A stretch of DNA of 14,887 nucleotides from Betaproteobacteria bacterium. Lineage in GTDB: Bacteria; Pseudomonadota; Gammaproteobacteria; Burkholderiales; SG8-39. The notes below the pieces were generated by a model that made no database searches, was not told the origin of the DNA, and worked only from the letters and a program-made list of their open reading frames with translations. Both the position numbers and the translations under genes were made by a program. Shown here piece by piece: positions 14,163 through 14,887 of the stretch (positions within the stretch are counted from its first letter, which is position 1; each line of letters opens with the position of its first letter). The DNA is taken from the NCBI GenBank assembly GCA_027317055.1, contig DAHVFK010000039.1:1-14887 (forward strand), read 5' to 3'.

Positions 14163-14887
14163 AGCGAGAGCGCGTACAGCCTGCCGTTGAGTGTCTGAAC
14201 CAGAAGTCCGGACGGCAGCTTGATCGGCGCGGCGCGGATCGGTCCGCCGTCGGTGGCGAAGCGCGCGACGAAGGCGCCCGACTCGCGGGCGAGGAAATGA
14301 ACGTAGCCTTCCAGGTCGCCGACGGCGATTTCGCCCCCGAGCGGCAGCGGCAGCGACGTTTGCCTATTCGCGAGCTTGTCCTGCTTCCACACGCTGCGCC
14401 CGTTGGTTCGATCGAACGCATAGACCGCGCCCTTGTCGTCGCTAACGTAGGCGTAGCGTGCGTCCAGGCTGACGCCGGTAACGGACGAAATCTCGCGCGA
14501 CCAGATCGGGTTGCCGTTGCGTGCGTCGAAGCAAGCCACACGCCCCTGGTACGCCGCGGCGCACACCTCGCGGCCCTCTGCCACCGGTACCCCCTCCACA
14601 TCGGTGACCCGCTCGAGCTCGGTGGCGCCGTGCGCAACGGCTACCGTCGCCTCCCAGCGAGGCCCGCCGTTTTCCAGCGCGATCGCGACCAGCTTGCCGC
14701 CGGAGAATCCCGCGTACGCCGTATCGCCGTCGATGCTCAGGCCCGCCGGCGCTCGAACGATGAGCGATGCCGCGGCGCGCTGGTAGACCCAGCGCCGCTC
14801 TCCGTTGTCCGCGCCGAAGGCGAATACGCGGCTGTCGGCGCTGCGCACCAGGACCAGTCCGTCGCCAAGCGCAGGGGCCGCCAGCAC
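14159..14887 (-). CDS. bamB: Outer membrane protein assembly factor BamB (3' part, start outside the window)
   Basis: The last 242 residues of BamB, a periplasmic lipoprotein of the BAM complex that helps insert beta-barrel proteins into the outer membrane. The visible part is made of beta-propeller blades with PQQ-like repeats: VFAFGADNGERRW (21-33), LVAIALENGGPRW (66-78), VACFDARNGNPIW (117-129) and VYAFDRTNGRSVW (155-167). Each has the aromatic/aspartate, Asn-Gly and Trp spacing of that repeat. It ends LYALSL with a TGA that overlaps the TTG start of der. The lipoprotein signal peptide would be beyond position 14887. The bamB-der linkage supports the call over other PQQ-repeat proteins such as alcohol dehydrogenases. 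Confidence 0.92.
   Translation of the reverse strand: MLAAPALGDGLVLVRSADSRVFAFGADNGERRWVYQRAAASLIVRAPAGLSIDGDTAYAGFSGGKLVAIALENGGPRWEATVAVAHGATELERVTDVEGVPVAEGREVCAAAYQGRVACFDARNGNPIWSREISSVTGVSLDARYAYVSDDKGAVYAFDRTNGRSVWKQDKLANRQTSLPLPLGGEIAVGDLEGYVHFLARESGAFVARFATDGGPIRAAPIKLPSGLLVQTLNGRLYALSL

Noticed and set aside
12972..14198. Plus-strand open frame (408 codons) opposite der
   Set aside because: Arg/His/Asp-rich composition with no domain; der on the minus strand is certain.

Overview
This window is GC-rich chromosomal DNA. Every gene I can support lies on the minus strand, so transcription runs from high to low coordinates. In that direction the order is bamB (partial), der, a TetR-family regulator, an MFS transporter, leuC, leuD, leuB, asd, fimV, truA, trpF, trpB, trpA, accD (partial). 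The run leuCDB-asd-fimV-truA-trpF-trpB-trpA-accD is a gene order I know from Betaproteobacteria (Burkholderiales, Nitrosomonadales, Rhodocyclales and relatives). A FimV homologue and BamB next to Der also fit that group. I cannot name the genus.

Region by region. Positions 12819-14887 hold the end of bamB (outer-membrane protein assembly) and all of der (ribosome biogenesis GTPase), joined by a 4-nt stop/start overlap. Positions 10973-12784 hold a two-gene accessory unit: a TetR repressor with a WHG-type C-terminal domain and an MFS permease of the HcaT-like type. A 54-bp concentric palindrome over the tetR start codon is the likely operator. Positions 6652-10933 hold leuC, leuD, leuB and asd, tightly packed. 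The first three make the isomerase and dehydrogenase of leucine synthesis; asd makes aspartate semialdehyde for Lys/Met/Thr. Positions 3893-6499 encode FimV, a polar inner-membrane hub protein. Positions 1-3824 hold truA (tRNA pseudouridine synthase), trpF-trpB-trpA (last steps of tryptophan synthesis) and the start of accD (acetyl-CoA carboxylase carboxyltransferase beta subunit), with gaps or overlaps of a few bases.

Coding density is very high. The longest gap is about 150 nt, between asd and fimV, and holds a plausible fimV promoter. The fimV-truA gap holds a strong 17-bp-stem hairpin just before truA. No RNA gene, CRISPR array, insertion sequence, prophage or toxin-antitoxin pair was seen.

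I find no convincing new multi-gene system. The most interesting signals are small: the tetR operator palindrome, the fimV-truA hairpin, the accessory regulator/transporter pair at a junction between two housekeeping blocks, and several unusual or coupled start codons.
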